A stretch of DNA of 64,000 nt, taken from positions 1,451,501 through 1,515,500 of the forward strand of contig NC_017095.1 of NCBI RefSeq assembly GCF_000235405.2, read 5' to 3'. This document shows, one piece after another, positions 35,132 to 43,936 of the stretch. A model generated the notes under the pieces. That model made no database searches. It had not been told where the DNA came from and worked only from the letters and a program-made list of their open reading frames with translations. Within the stretch, counting starts at the first letter, position 1; each line of letters opens with the position of its first letter. A program made the translations under genes and the position numbers. The DNA comes from Fervidobacterium pennivorans DSM 9078 (GTDB taxonomy: Bacteria > Thermotogota > Thermotogae > Thermotogales > Fervidobacteriaceae).

Positions 35132-37756
35132 TTAGTTTTTCACAAATACATAAACTTGTCTTGGATTAACTGTCCAGTTAGTATCGTTTGTTAATGGACT
35201 TTCACTCTTTGGCCCGAATTCAAACATTGAACCGTTGAAGAACGCATACCACACCCATCTGTAACCTGCAGGCACAGTATAGTTATTGGACCATGTTGGG
35301 TCAAGATTGATAAGGACAAGCACTTCTTGTGTTCCATACACCCGTTTAATCACATATAAATTCTTCCAATCTCTTTCTATTGTCAATGAACCTTTTGCCA
35401 ATGCCGGATAGCTCGCCCTCAAGTTAATAAATTGTTTGAAGAAATTCAGTATACTATAACCTGTTTGTTCTTCTTCCACCGATACTCCATCGTTTGGGTC
35501 ATCATACATCGCTCCGTCTACATTCGCATTCCCAAAGGTTATGTTTTTCTGTTGATATATAGGCTTAGTCCACCATGTTTGTCCTGCACTCTGTTGATTG
35601 GCATACCATTGCATCGGCTCTCTCACTGGTAAATCCCAAGGGTCACTGTTCCATTTCCATCCCCTTAAGCCAATCTCGTCACCATAGTAAATTACTGGCA
35701 TTCCATTAAGTGAGAGTAGTAAAGCATTCGTCAACAGATATTGTCTTATCCCCGCTTGCGTGTCACCTGAATATTTTTGGTCTATCAATACAGAAATCCA
35801 TCTGTTCAAATCGTGGCTATCGATAAACGGGAAGTGTTTTACGTTAAGATAATACGTTGCTCCGTTGACCCAGGAGATTGTCTCTCCAAGCAAATTGTCT
35901 TTTCCTTCGTGATTTCCAGTGATTCCATACATGAACGTGAAATTGAATGCTGGCATTGGAGCAAACTGAGAGAGCACAGATGGATTTCCATCGTATACCT
36001 CACCAACCACTATCGCATCGTTCCCAAGCTTACTTCTGATATAACTTTCTATCTGCTTTGCATAGTATGCAGACCCTGCTATGTCATCATTCCAATCCCA
36101 ACCTTTATAATGCTTTGGTGCGTCAAGCCTGAATCCATCAACACCAACCGTTATCCAAAAATCGACTATCCTCTTTATCTCTTCCATTACCGCGGGGTTA
36201 TCGAAATTCAAATCTGGCATCGACGAATCAAACAACCCAAAGTAATAAACTTTTTGACCTTTAGAGTTTATCTTCCAGTGCCAGTGGTCCCATCCGTCTC
36301 TATTTTCCAATGTCATGATGTAATAATTCCAATATTTCGAATTCGTTGTATTTTCAACCGCATCGAGGAACCACGGATGGGTATCGGAAGTGTGGTTAAC
36401 GACTAAGTCCATAACTACCCTGATGCCGTTTTGGTTGAGCACCTTTATCATGTTCTCAAGGTCTACAAATGTACCATAGTCTGGTTCTACACCGTAGTAA
36501 TCTTCGACATCGTAACCATGGTATGATTTGGCTTTGTTGAAAGGAAGGAACCAAACTGTGTCAACACCCAGGGATTTAAGATAGTCTATCTTTTGAGAAA
36601 CCCCCTTAAAATCACCTATTCCATCACCATTTGAATCGTAGAATGAGCGTATGAAAAGAGTGTACATTGTTGAAGATGTCAATGGTACGTTAATTGACGT
36701 GATATTGACGTTTGATTTGTCAATGTATTCTATCTTGCTTTCCTTTCCATTAACAACCGCACGGACACCAATTTTTTGCACATTCCAAAAATCTACCCCA
36801 AGGAGTTCTTGTGTACTTGAGTGTGAAGTTGTTATGTCCCAAAGAGAAAGGTTGTTGTTTTTATCCAAAAAATAAACGTAAAATTTCGCGTTAGCTATCG
36901 ACGAAGGATAAGACCAATTTATCGTTAATTCGTTCGTATCAACATTGTAGATAGCACCAGTAATTGTAGGAGCGAGTGCCCCGAATTTGTATGTAATCTG
37001 CGGATGACCTTCTGCTGGGTCAAAGAAAATCCTAAATCCATCTAAAACACTTGTAAGTCCAGGTTTTATTTCAACACTTACAGCTATTTCGTCCAGATTG
37101 TTACTCCATTCTTCTGAAGTTGCCTTATTCTTCAGCCTTGCAGAAATACCAACAGAATACACTCTTGGATAGCAGTCAATAGAGATACTTAATCTTGTAG
37201 CTTGTGGTGTTATCTGGAAATTCTCATCTTTGATAACATTACCTGAGCTGTCTTTTAGAAGAGCTCTTAATTCCTGAACATCATACATAACCAACAATTC
37301 ATCATCTAAATCTACAAAGACTGCAAGATAACCATTTACAAATTTTGTATCTATGGAAATTGTGTAACTTTGCCCTGGTTGGAGGGTTTGTGTTTTTTCA
37401 CCTGTAAAGACCAAGCTGTTGTCGTTTCGTTTTCCATTTACAACGAATTTGTAGGTACCACCTCTTGGTAATTCAAATGAAAATGATATATCTTTATTTT
37501 TGTTCACACTCTGCTTAAGAACTTCCGTGTTCGCCGAATCGTAAACAATCAACTCGACACTCGATACTTCGTCGATGTATGCATTAAGACCATGTTTTAT
37601 GTCCTTCGTTTCTACCGATTTGGGAATATTAACATTTATCGAAATTTGTATCTTGCCAGCCGTTTTCAAAGGAGAACATGCTGAAAGACTAAGAACAATA
37701 ATTAAGACAATCAACACTCCAAAAGATAATAAGTCAAGCTTGTTGATTCTGAGCAC
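35132..37756 (-). CDS. GH13 alpha-amylase-type lipoprotein
   Basis: An 874-residue enzyme anchored by a lipobox (LSAC, Cys27). Residues 30-350 form several beta-domains of unknown family. The GH13 barrel starts near 363 (YTLFIRSFYDSNGDG) and has all four regions: DLVVNHTS (near 450), GFRLDAPKH (nucleophile Asp545), VVGEVYDG (acid/base Glu586) and FIDSHDLNR (His648-Asp649). The C-terminal domain ends RQVYVFVKN. It should hydrolyse starch, glycogen or maltodextrin outside the inner membrane. The start is GTG with GGGAGG ten bases upstream. It sits between the ABC importer and the glucan-binding lipoproteins. T. maritima AmyA is also a lipoprotein, but the long N-terminal part differs. Confidence 0.9.
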   Translation of the reverse strand: MLRINKLDLLSFGVLIVLIIVLSLSACSPLKTAGKIQISINVNIPKSVETKDIKHGLNAYIDEVSSVELIVYDSANTEVLKQSVNKNKDISFSFELPRGGTYKFVVNGKRNDNSLVFTGEKTQTLQPGQSYTISIDTKFVNGYLAVFVDLDDELLVMYDVQELRALLKDSSGNVIKDENFQITPQATRLSISIDCYPRVYSVGISARLKNKATSEEWSNNLDEIAVSVEIKPGLTSVLDGFRIFFDPAEGHPQITYKFGALAPTITGAIYNVDTNELTINWSYPSSIANAKFYVYFLDKNNNLSLWDITTSHSSTQELLGVDFWNVQKIGVRAVVNGKESKIEYIDKSNVNITSINVPLTSSTMYTLFIRSFYDSNGDGIGDFKGVSQKIDYLKSLGVDTVWFLPFNKAKSYHGYDVEDYYGVEPDYGTFVDLENMIKVLNQNGIRVVMDLVVNHTSDTHPWFLDAVENTTNSKYWNYYIMTLENRDGWDHWHWKINSKGQKVYYFGLFDSSMPDLNFDNPAVMEEIKRIVDFWITVGVDGFRLDAPKHYKGWDWNDDIAGSAYYAKQIESYIRSKLGNDAIVVGEVYDGNPSVLSQFAPMPAFNFTFMYGITGNHEGKDNLLGETISWVNGATYYLNVKHFPFIDSHDLNRWISVLIDQKYSGDTQAGIRQYLLTNALLLSLNGMPVIYYGDEIGLRGWKWNSDPWDLPVREPMQWYANQQSAGQTWWTKPIYQQKNITFGNANVDGAMYDDPNDGVSVEEEQTGYSILNFFKQFINLRASYPALAKGSLTIERDWKNLYVIKRVYGTQEVLVLINLDPTWSNNYTVPAGYRWVWYAFFNGSMFEFGPKSESPLTNDTNWTVNPRQVYVFVKN

Positions 37757-37803
37757 GCTAACTCAACCTCCCTGGCAATTTATAAGTTTTACCATTTTGT
37801 TAT

Positions 37804-37852
37804 TTTATCATCTTATCAAACCATAATTTCAAGCTCTTGGAACTTTTTCCAA
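37804..37852 (-). promoter_or_regulatory. Possible promoter and inverted repeat of the amylase gene
   Basis: On the minus strand TTGAAA (37827-37832) and GATAAA (37804-37809) are spaced 17 bases apart. TTGGAA-CTTT-TTCCAA (37837-37852) lies just upstream and shares GTTCCAA with the operator at 35088-35102. The promoter match is moderate. Confidence 0.4.
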
Positions 37853-37868
37853 AAAAAAAAAAGAAAAG

Positions 37869-37898
37869 CCCCTTGTTGCCATTTCTGACAACAAGGGG
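37869..37898 (-). terminator. Terminator of the ABC importer operon
   Basis: The perfect 10-pair stem CCCCTTGTTG/CAACAAGGGG with a 10-base loop is followed on the minus strand by CTTTTC and a long T tract (37849-37860). It ends the SBP-permease-ATPase operon before the amylase gene. Confidence 0.92.
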
Positions 37899-37921
37899 AT
37901 TATCATCTAGCACTGACTTTT

Positions 37922-38917
37922 TTATTTTATTTTACCTTCATGCACTAAATAACAAGCAACGTAGTGACCAGGTGCAACTTCTTTCAGTTCCGGGTGCGGG
38001 TCCGTTTTACACCTGTCAACTCTAAATGGACATCTGTCATAGAATCTGCATATTGGTGGTGGGTCAATTGGTGCACTTATATTTCCAATGATATTCGGCT
38101 CATTCCTTTTGTATTCTGGGTCTGGCACAGGAACAGCGTCCATTAAAGCTCGTGTGTATGGGTGCATAGGATGATGTAATAATTCTTCAGTTTCGGCAAG
38201 TTCGACAATCTTTCCAAGGTACATAACCGCTATCCTGTTAACCATGTATCTTGCAACCGCAAGGTCGTGTGTTATGTATAGGTAACTCATTCCATGAATT
38301 TGTTGTAATTCCATCATTAGCTCCATAACTGCTGTTCTGACAGAAACATCCAACATCGATGTTGGTTCGTCTGCGACGATGAGTTTAGGATTCAAAACGA
38401 GTGCCCTTGCGATAGCAACTCTTTGTCTTTGACCACCGGAAAGTTCATGAGGATATCTCCACAAAAAGCTGTCAGGTGGTGTAAGACCAACTTCCTGGAG
38501 TAGTTGTGAGACTTTCTCTTCTCTGTCTTCAAGTGTTCCAACGTTATGTATATTTAGTGGTTCTGCTATTATGTCGAATATAGTCATCCTTGGGTTTAGA
38601 GATTCGTATGGGTCTTGGAATATCATTTGAACCATCGCATGGTATTCCATCCGTTCATATTCATCGATGTTTTTGCCAAGTACTTTTATCGTCCCATCCG
38701 TTGGTGTTTCCAATCTTACAACCATCCTACCAGTCGTTGTTTTTCCACAACCAGATTCACCAACAAGTCCCAGCGACTCGCCTTCCAAAATTTCGAACGA
38801 TACGTCATCTACTGCATGGACAAAATGTTTTGCCCTGGAAAAGAGTGCTCTTTCGGCCGGAAAGTATTTCTTCAAATTCTTTATTTCAAGTAGTACATTT
38901 TTATTTTCTAAACGCAT
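37922..38917 (-). CDS. ABC transporter ATPase (OppF/DppF type)
   Basis: A 331-residue ATPase of the peptide/oligosaccharide (Opp/Dpp) importer class. It shows Walker A GESGCGKTT, the signature LSGGQRQR, Walker B LIVADEPTSMLD and a switch histidine in ITHD. The C-terminal extension has CRFYDRCPF with further cysteines (CKTDPHP and CYLV), the four-cysteine cluster common to this class. It overlaps the OppD-type gene by 17 bases. Thermotogales use such importers for sugars as often as for peptides, so the annotation by name does not fix the substrate. Confidence 0.93.
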   Translation of the reverse strand: MRLENKNVLLEIKNLKKYFPAERALFSRAKHFVHAVDDVSFEILEGESLGLVGESGCGKTTTGRMVVRLETPTDGTIKVLGKNIDEYERMEYHAMVQMIFQDPYESLNPRMTIFDIIAEPLNIHNVGTLEDREEKVSQLLQEVGLTPPDSFLWRYPHELSGGQRQRVAIARALVLNPKLIVADEPTSMLDVSVRTAVMELMMELQQIHGMSYLYITHDLAVARYMVNRIAVMYLGKIVELAETEELLHHPMHPYTRALMDAVPVPDPEYKRNEPNIIGNISAPIDPPPICRFYDRCPFRVDRCKTDPHPELKEVAPGHYVACYLVHEGKIK

Positions 38918-39902
38918 CTCTTCTCACCTCTTCAGTCAGTGGGTGCCAGCATGCTACATAGTGTCCTTTTTCAACCTCTTTGTATTCCGGCTCATCGGTT
39001 CGGCACTTATCCGTTGCCCATGGACATCTTGGTGCGAATCGACATCCTGTAGGCGGATTGAGCAAGTTTGGTGGCTCTCCAGGTATTGTAAATAGCTTTT
39101 TCTTCTCACCAACGTGGCTCGGGAATGCATTCATAAGCAAGAACGTGTACGGATGCATCGGACGTTTGAAGACAGTTGTTGCATCTGCTTGTTCAACAAA
39201 CTTTCCTGCATACATTACAGCAATTTTATCGCTTACTTCTGCAATAACTGCAATATCATGAGAAATGTAAATCATCGCCATGTTCAGTTCTTTTTGAATT
39301 TTCTTCAATTCTCGTAATATCTTGTCCTGAACGATAACATCCAAAGCTGTTGTTGGTTCGTCTGCAATTATAACCTTGGGGTTACAAGATAGCGACAGTG
39401 CGATAACTGCCCTTTGTTTCATACCACCACTGTATTGGTGAGGGTATTGGTCCATACGTTTTGGGTCGAGCGTTACTAATTCAAAAAGCTTTGCAACTTT
39501 CGCTCTTGCTTCGTCGATAGGCGTATCTGGATAGTGGTTGAGTATAGCTTCAACGATTTGGTCACCGACTCTGTACACTGGGTTTAGCGAATTCATTGCA
39601 GCTTGGAAAACCATTGAAATACCTTTCCATCTATAGTGGCGCATTTCTTCTTCTGATAAGCTAACGAGGTCGACCATCTTTCCATTATCATTGAACCATA
39701 CATGTCCACCCTTAAATTCTGCGTTTTCTGGTAGTATCCTTAACAATGTCATTGAAACTGACGTTTTACCACAACCAGATTCACCGACTATACCTAGACT
39801 TTCTCCGGCTTCTAACTCAAACGATATCCCATCAACGGCTTTTACATAGCCCATTTTTGTTTTGTAATGCATCTTTAAGTCTTCAACTTTCAACACTGCC
39901 AC
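38901..39902 (-). CDS. ABC transporter ATPase (OppD/DppD type)
   Basis: A 333-residue partner ATPase. Walker A is GESGCGKTS, the signature motif reads YSGGMKQR, Walker B is VIIADEPTTALD and the switch is ISHD. The C-terminal cysteine cluster (GCRFAPRCPW, KCRTDEP, ACWHP) is also present. The frame opens at a GTG inside the ribosome site; GTG at 39902, a few bases after AGAGGTGAT, is the better start. It follows the OppC-type permease with its start codon just inside or next to that gene's stop region, so translation is coupled. Confidence 0.93.
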   Translation of the reverse strand: MAVLKVEDLKMHYKTKMGYVKAVDGISFELEAGESLGIVGESGCGKTSVSMTLLRILPENAEFKGGHVWFNDNGKMVDLVSLSEEEMRHYRWKGISMVFQAAMNSLNPVYRVGDQIVEAILNHYPDTPIDEARAKVAKLFELVTLDPKRMDQYPHQYSGGMKQRAVIALSLSCNPKVIIADEPTTALDVIVQDKILRELKKIQKELNMAMIYISHDIAVIAEVSDKIAVMYAGKFVEQADATTVFKRPMHPYTFLLMNAFPSHVGEKKKLFTIPGEPPNLLNPPTGCRFAPRCPWATDKCRTDEPEYKEVEKGHYVACWHPLTEEVRRDAFRK

Positions 39903-39907
39903 AACAA

Positions 39908-42394
39908 TCACCTCTTTCTAAGTCTTGGGTTGACTATTTCTTCAAGTCCCCTACCGAGGAAGTAGAAGGCAGAACAAAGAAGCGTGATAGCTCCACCGGC
40001 TGGAACCCACATCCACCAGTAAGCGCCGATGTTACCAGAGCCAAGGTAACCAGAACTCCAAACAGTATTTATCATCAATCCCCAAGACATCCTTACTTTC
40101 ATTAATCCAAAGAAGCTAAGAACCGCTTCTGAAAAGACTGCACCTGTGACATTGAACATCATATACAGGAACGAAAGAGGCATGACATTCGGGATTATGT
40201 GGTTGAATATGATGTACCCATGGCTACCTCCTGAAACTCTCGCTGCATCTATGTAAGGTTTGACCTTAATTGTAAGTGCTTGAGCTTTCAAAACAAGCGT
40301 AATGCCTCCAAAACCACCGAGTAAACCAAGTATGACTGCAAGCTTAAATAAATTCATCGTCATGAAACCAGAGAGGACTATCAAGAACGCTGTTGATGGG
40401 AAGAGCATCATCAAGTCGGCTATGCGCATGAATATAACATCAACAACTCCACCATAGTAAGCTGCCGCAGTACCAATTATCGTACCAATTACAACCGTAA
40501 TGAGTGCTGCAAGCACACCAAGAACAAATTCACTTGGAGTACTTACCATTAGTTGCACCAATACATCCCTTCCAACAGGGTCCGTTCCGAGCCAATGCCA
40601 TCTGTTTGGTGGAAGCGGATGAGCAACACCAATTTTATTGGTAATAGACAGCCTATTGAATAACTCAACAAGCTTTGTCTCAGCAAATTTCTTATCCCAC
40701 TCTACTTTTTTTGGTTGCATTTTTGCAACCGTTTCAGAAGAAATCTTGTCCCAAAGAGTGGTGTCCTCAAGATGCATCTTATGTTCTTCTATCATCCTCA
40801 GGTATATTTCTTCGTTGATATCTCCTTGACCAATCAAAAAGTTCACTGCTTCAATAGGCTCTTTATTTTCGTAGTTTTTCAGTTTTTCAACTATATCTAA
40901 CCGTTTGAAATCATCCAGCTGTGAATTCTCTATGTTGGAAATAACTTTTTGTAGTTTATTCGTTCCTCCAAAGGCGTAGCCCATAAGAGATGCAACTGGG
41001 TCAGATAATACCTTTACAACCTGACTACCAAGTGTTTCGTAACTCTCAGGAACGTTAGTATCGTTCAGAAGTATTGCCATCATTGACCTTGCCATTGCTA
41101 TATCTTTGAATATCTTGTTCAACTCATAGACATATGATTTATGAGTTTCTTCGGAGTATTTTCTTATATCATTCTCAAGTTTCGCTCTTGTTTCGGGACC
41201 GATATCGACAGAAACTTTTGCTAGTTCAAAACCGGCGTATGCTTCCAAGAATTTTTCCACATTCTTGTAAGAAACTTCAACGCCAGCTTCCTTCATTTCT
41301 TCTTCGACTGTTGTAAGCGTTGCCTTAGCCTTTTTCAAAGCAGGTTCAAGTATTTCTTTTCTTGAAAGATCAGAAAGCTTACCCTTTGCAATGTCTACAA
41401 GATGCTTAAATTTGGATGCGTTTAGTTTCTCGGTTATTTCTTTATCTTCGTATCCTACTACTAACAGTTCCTGAATCAACGGAAAAACGGCTGCGTTAAC
41501 CAAATCTGAAATACTAACAATATCGTTGTTCACTATTTCTGAAAATTGTGAGTCCGAAGTTACAAAAAGTTGCTGTCCAGTGCTTTCGGACACTAAAGTC
41601 TTAGCAACTTCTAGCACTTTATTTTCAGCTTCCTCAACTTGCTCTTGTGGATACTCGGCGGATAATTTTGTATTGAAATCCTCAACAACTTCCGACTTAT
41701 CTCTGTTCAAACTCCTAAACCATAGCATTATTCTTGAGACTTCATCTGAATCTTTGTAAGGAGACAAAGCAATTGCCAATGTTATGTAATCAACTTTTTG
41801 GAGCAATTCTGAGAAATTCTGGAAAGAGAATTTATCCCTGTTTCCTATATCTTTAACGCTGACCAGCGCAGAGAATTTAATTATACCTCTCTCAACAAGC
41901 TCTGAAATGCTATTTTGGAAGTACATTCTCTCTTTAAGAGGGATATAACTATCAGCTATTGTATCAAGCAAGTGTCTAAGAGCATCTGGTGCGTAAGTCG
42001 ACATAATTTCATATTGTGAGTTTCTCACTAAGTTTTCCATAGACGATTTGAAAGCTTCTCCTTTGTCCATAAACGAGTAAACCCAAATCTGAGCTGTTGG
42101 AACTTCGATTCCCTTAATTAAGTTCTGAGTTGATAAGTAGTCAGTGATGTACTTACTGGAAAGTATCCTTGGATCAAGACCTGTGACAGGATCGTAGATG
42201 TTCGGATCAAGGATGTTGAGAACAATTGGTGATAGTGCTCCAAATATACCAAAAGCTATGATGACCCAAAGCCCAAACATTCCCATTTTGCTCTCTTTGA
42301 AGAGTGCCCAGTTCTTTTTGAAATTTTTAATAAAAAGCTTAAACTTTATCTTCAATATCGATTCTTTAAGTTCAGTGTTTTTAGTTTGTGCCAT
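39908..42394 (-). CDS. ABC transporter permease (OppC/DppC type) with a ~515-residue insertion
   Basis: An inner-membrane permease of 828 residues, whereas OppC proteins usually have about 300. The first transmembrane helix (residues 40-60) and the C-terminal core (from 595) are normal: HWLGTDPVGRDVL opens the core, and the EAA loop reads DAARVSGGSHGYIIFNHIIPN. Between them (about 75-590) is a helix-rich, charged, cysteine-free insertion with no transmembrane segments, which topology places outside the inner membrane. I recognise no domain in it. The frame is continuous with an AGGTGAT ribosome site, so it is not an assembly artefact of two genes. It may reach toward the toga or help the binding protein. 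Confidence 0.9.
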   Translation of the reverse strand: MAQTKNTELKESILKIKFKLFIKNFKKNWALFKESKMGMFGLWVIIAFGIFGALSPIVLNILDPNIYDPVTGLDPRILSSKYITDYLSTQNLIKGIEVPTAQIWVYSFMDKGEAFKSSMENLVRNSQYEIMSTYAPDALRHLLDTIADSYIPLKERMYFQNSISELVERGIIKFSALVSVKDIGNRDKFSFQNFSELLQKVDYITLAIALSPYKDSDEVSRIMLWFRSLNRDKSEVVEDFNTKLSAEYPQEQVEEAENKVLEVAKTLVSESTGQQLFVTSDSQFSEIVNNDIVSISDLVNAAVFPLIQELLVVGYEDKEITEKLNASKFKHLVDIAKGKLSDLSRKEILEPALKKAKATLTTVEEEMKEAGVEVSYKNVEKFLEAYAGFELAKVSVDIGPETRAKLENDIRKYSEETHKSYVYELNKIFKDIAMARSMMAILLNDTNVPESYETLGSQVVKVLSDPVASLMGYAFGGTNKLQKVISNIENSQLDDFKRLDIVEKLKNYENKEPIEAVNFLIGQGDINEEIYLRMIEEHKMHLEDTTLWDKISSETVAKMQPKKVEWDKKFAETKLVELFNRLSITNKIGVAHPLPPNRWHWLGTDPVGRDVLVQLMVSTPSEFVLGVLAALITVVIGTIIGTAAAYYGGVVDVIFMRIADLMMLFPSTAFLIVLSGFMTMNLFKLAVILGLLGGFGGITLVLKAQALTIKVKPYIDAARVSGGSHGYIIFNHIIPNVMPLSFLYMMFNVTGAVFSEAVLSFFGLMKVRMSWGLMINTVWSSGYLGSGNIGAYWWMWVPAGGAITLLCSAFYFLGRGLEEIVNPRLRKR

Positions 42395-42409
42395 CTGCTA
42401 TCACCTCGC

Positions 42410-43789
42410 TCAGTACCTGATTCTTGGGTCTAAGAATGCGTAAAGTACATCAGCAACCAGGTGGGCGACAAGTACCAAAACACCTGTAAAGACCAGACAA
42501 CCAATAGCTAACGGTGTATCTTGAGAAGTTGTTGCCTCAAGAAGGGTAAGTCCCATACCTTTCCACGAGAACATCGTTTCTGTGATAACTCCTCCGCTTA
42601 CTGTAGAAGCAAGACCTATAACAAAACTGGTCATTAAAGGTAACAAAGCGGTTCTTGCGGCATGCTTATCTCGTATAACCTTATCTGGAAGTCCCTTCGC
42701 CCGGGCGGTTGTAATATAGTCTTCTTTAATGACTTCAAGCATGGTATCACGCATAACAAGCATATCTCCGGCAAAGTGCAATGTCACAAGCGCAATTACA
42801 GGGAGTGCAAGATGGTAGATTATATCAAGAGCATAGCTTCCCATTTTGTTAACACTCCAGTAAATGATTGCAAGAACAACACCTGCTATAACGAACGACC
42901 AAACAGCAGTTTTTTTAGCCTTTATCGTTTTTAACTTCGATGCTACTACGATACCGATAATCCACATAACAAGCAAAAAGAATTCCGTCCACAATAACCT
43001 TATGAATACATCCTGCGCACTAAATGGCGCATTGAACCACTTTGAAGGAGTAACAAAACCAGACAACGGGAACCACTTTAATGTAACAGCAAAGAGCCAT
43101 ATAAGAATAAGCATGTAGAATGGAGTGAAAATCGTCCAAAAAACAATTCCCACAAATGTGGCTGCTTTATCTATTAATCCTCCCCTTCTCCATGCAATTC
43201 TTTTTCCAAGGTCAAAACCAAGTAAAAATGAAAGCACAGAACTTGCAAGAAACAAGAACAAAGTCCTTGGTAACCTTTCAGCGATGATTTCTTCAACTTT
43301 CCTAGGATATTCACTGAATGATATACCCATCTCCAAATTGAAGAAATTTCTCATGTGTTTGTAATACTTAACATACCACGGGTCGTCCACACCAAAGAGT
43401 TTTTTTATTCTTTCATACATTTCAGGATTTCTCATCAACTTTGGATCCAAAAATTTCGTTGTGTAATCACCGGGCATGGCTAAGAAAATAAAGAAGACAA
43501 CGGTTACGTAGATAACAAGCAGAAGGATAATCTGAGCAGTCCTGTTCCTGATGAACTTGGCAAGTCCCGGAAGGTCAAAACCATAGAAGTATACTATAGG
43601 TGCGAGGATAAAATTAAATCTTGGGCTAAAAAGGTAAAGGTATCTCACATTGAAAAGAGCACCATAGTACAGTGCGAGTGAGATTACAAGGAATATGTAA
43701 TTAATAGGTTTTTTACCTTTCTTGAGGGAAAAATAGGTACCTACCAAAGGTATCACGAGTGCGTATAAAACCAGTTCCCAACTTCTCAT
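42410..43789 (-). CDS. ABC transporter permease (OppB/DppB type), enlarged
   Basis: A 459-residue permease; typical OppB proteins have 310-340. The standard start (a helix with a run like FIRNRTAQIILLLVIYV) lies only near residue 80, so there is an N-terminal extension with two or three extra membrane helices. A second extra piece, about 60 residues with further helices (FFLLVMWIIGIVVASKL and on), interrupts the central part. The EAA loop TTARAKGLPDKVIRDKHAARTA is intact. ATG at 43789 is preferred over GTG at 43795 because of AGAGG spacing. It follows the binding-protein gene after 147 bases that contain a strong hairpin. Confidence 0.9.
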   Translation of the reverse strand: MRSWELVLYALVIPLVGTYFSLKKGKKPINYIFLVISLALYYGALFNVRYLYLFSPRFNFILAPIVYFYGFDLPGLAKFIRNRTAQIILLLVIYVTVVFFIFLAMPGDYTTKFLDPKLMRNPEMYERIKKLFGVDDPWYVKYYKHMRNFFNLEMGISFSEYPRKVEEIIAERLPRTLFLFLASSVLSFLLGFDLGKRIAWRRGGLIDKAATFVGIVFWTIFTPFYMLILIWLFAVTLKWFPLSGFVTPSKWFNAPFSAQDVFIRLLWTEFFLLVMWIIGIVVASKLKTIKAKKTAVWSFVIAGVVLAIIYWSVNKMGSYALDIIYHLALPVIALVTLHFAGDMLVMRDTMLEVIKEDYITTARAKGLPDKVIRDKHAARTALLPLMTSFVIGLASTVSGGVITETMFSWKGMGLTLLEATTSQDTPLAIGCLVFTGVLVLVAHLVADVLYAFLDPRIRY

Positions 43790-43882
43790 CTTCACCTCTC
43801 CCTTTAATCAGTTTGGACACGTTTATATTCTTTGGAAAATTTTTCAGCGAGTTTTGAATCTCTCAAGATTTCATTTAATAAT

Positions 43883-43898
43883 CCCCCCTTGCGGGGGG
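43883..43898 (-). promoter_or_regulatory. Hairpin between the binding-protein and permease genes
   Basis: CCCCCC-TTGC-GGGGGG forms a six-pair GC stem with a four-base loop. On the minus strand it is followed by ATTATTAAATG, not a T run. It may slow or partly stop transcription, or protect the 3' end of the binding-protein mRNA, so that more binding protein than permease is made. Confidence 0.55.
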
Positions 43899-43936
43899 AC
43901 ATCGAAAAACTAGTTTTAACTGATACTTAGTTTGTT

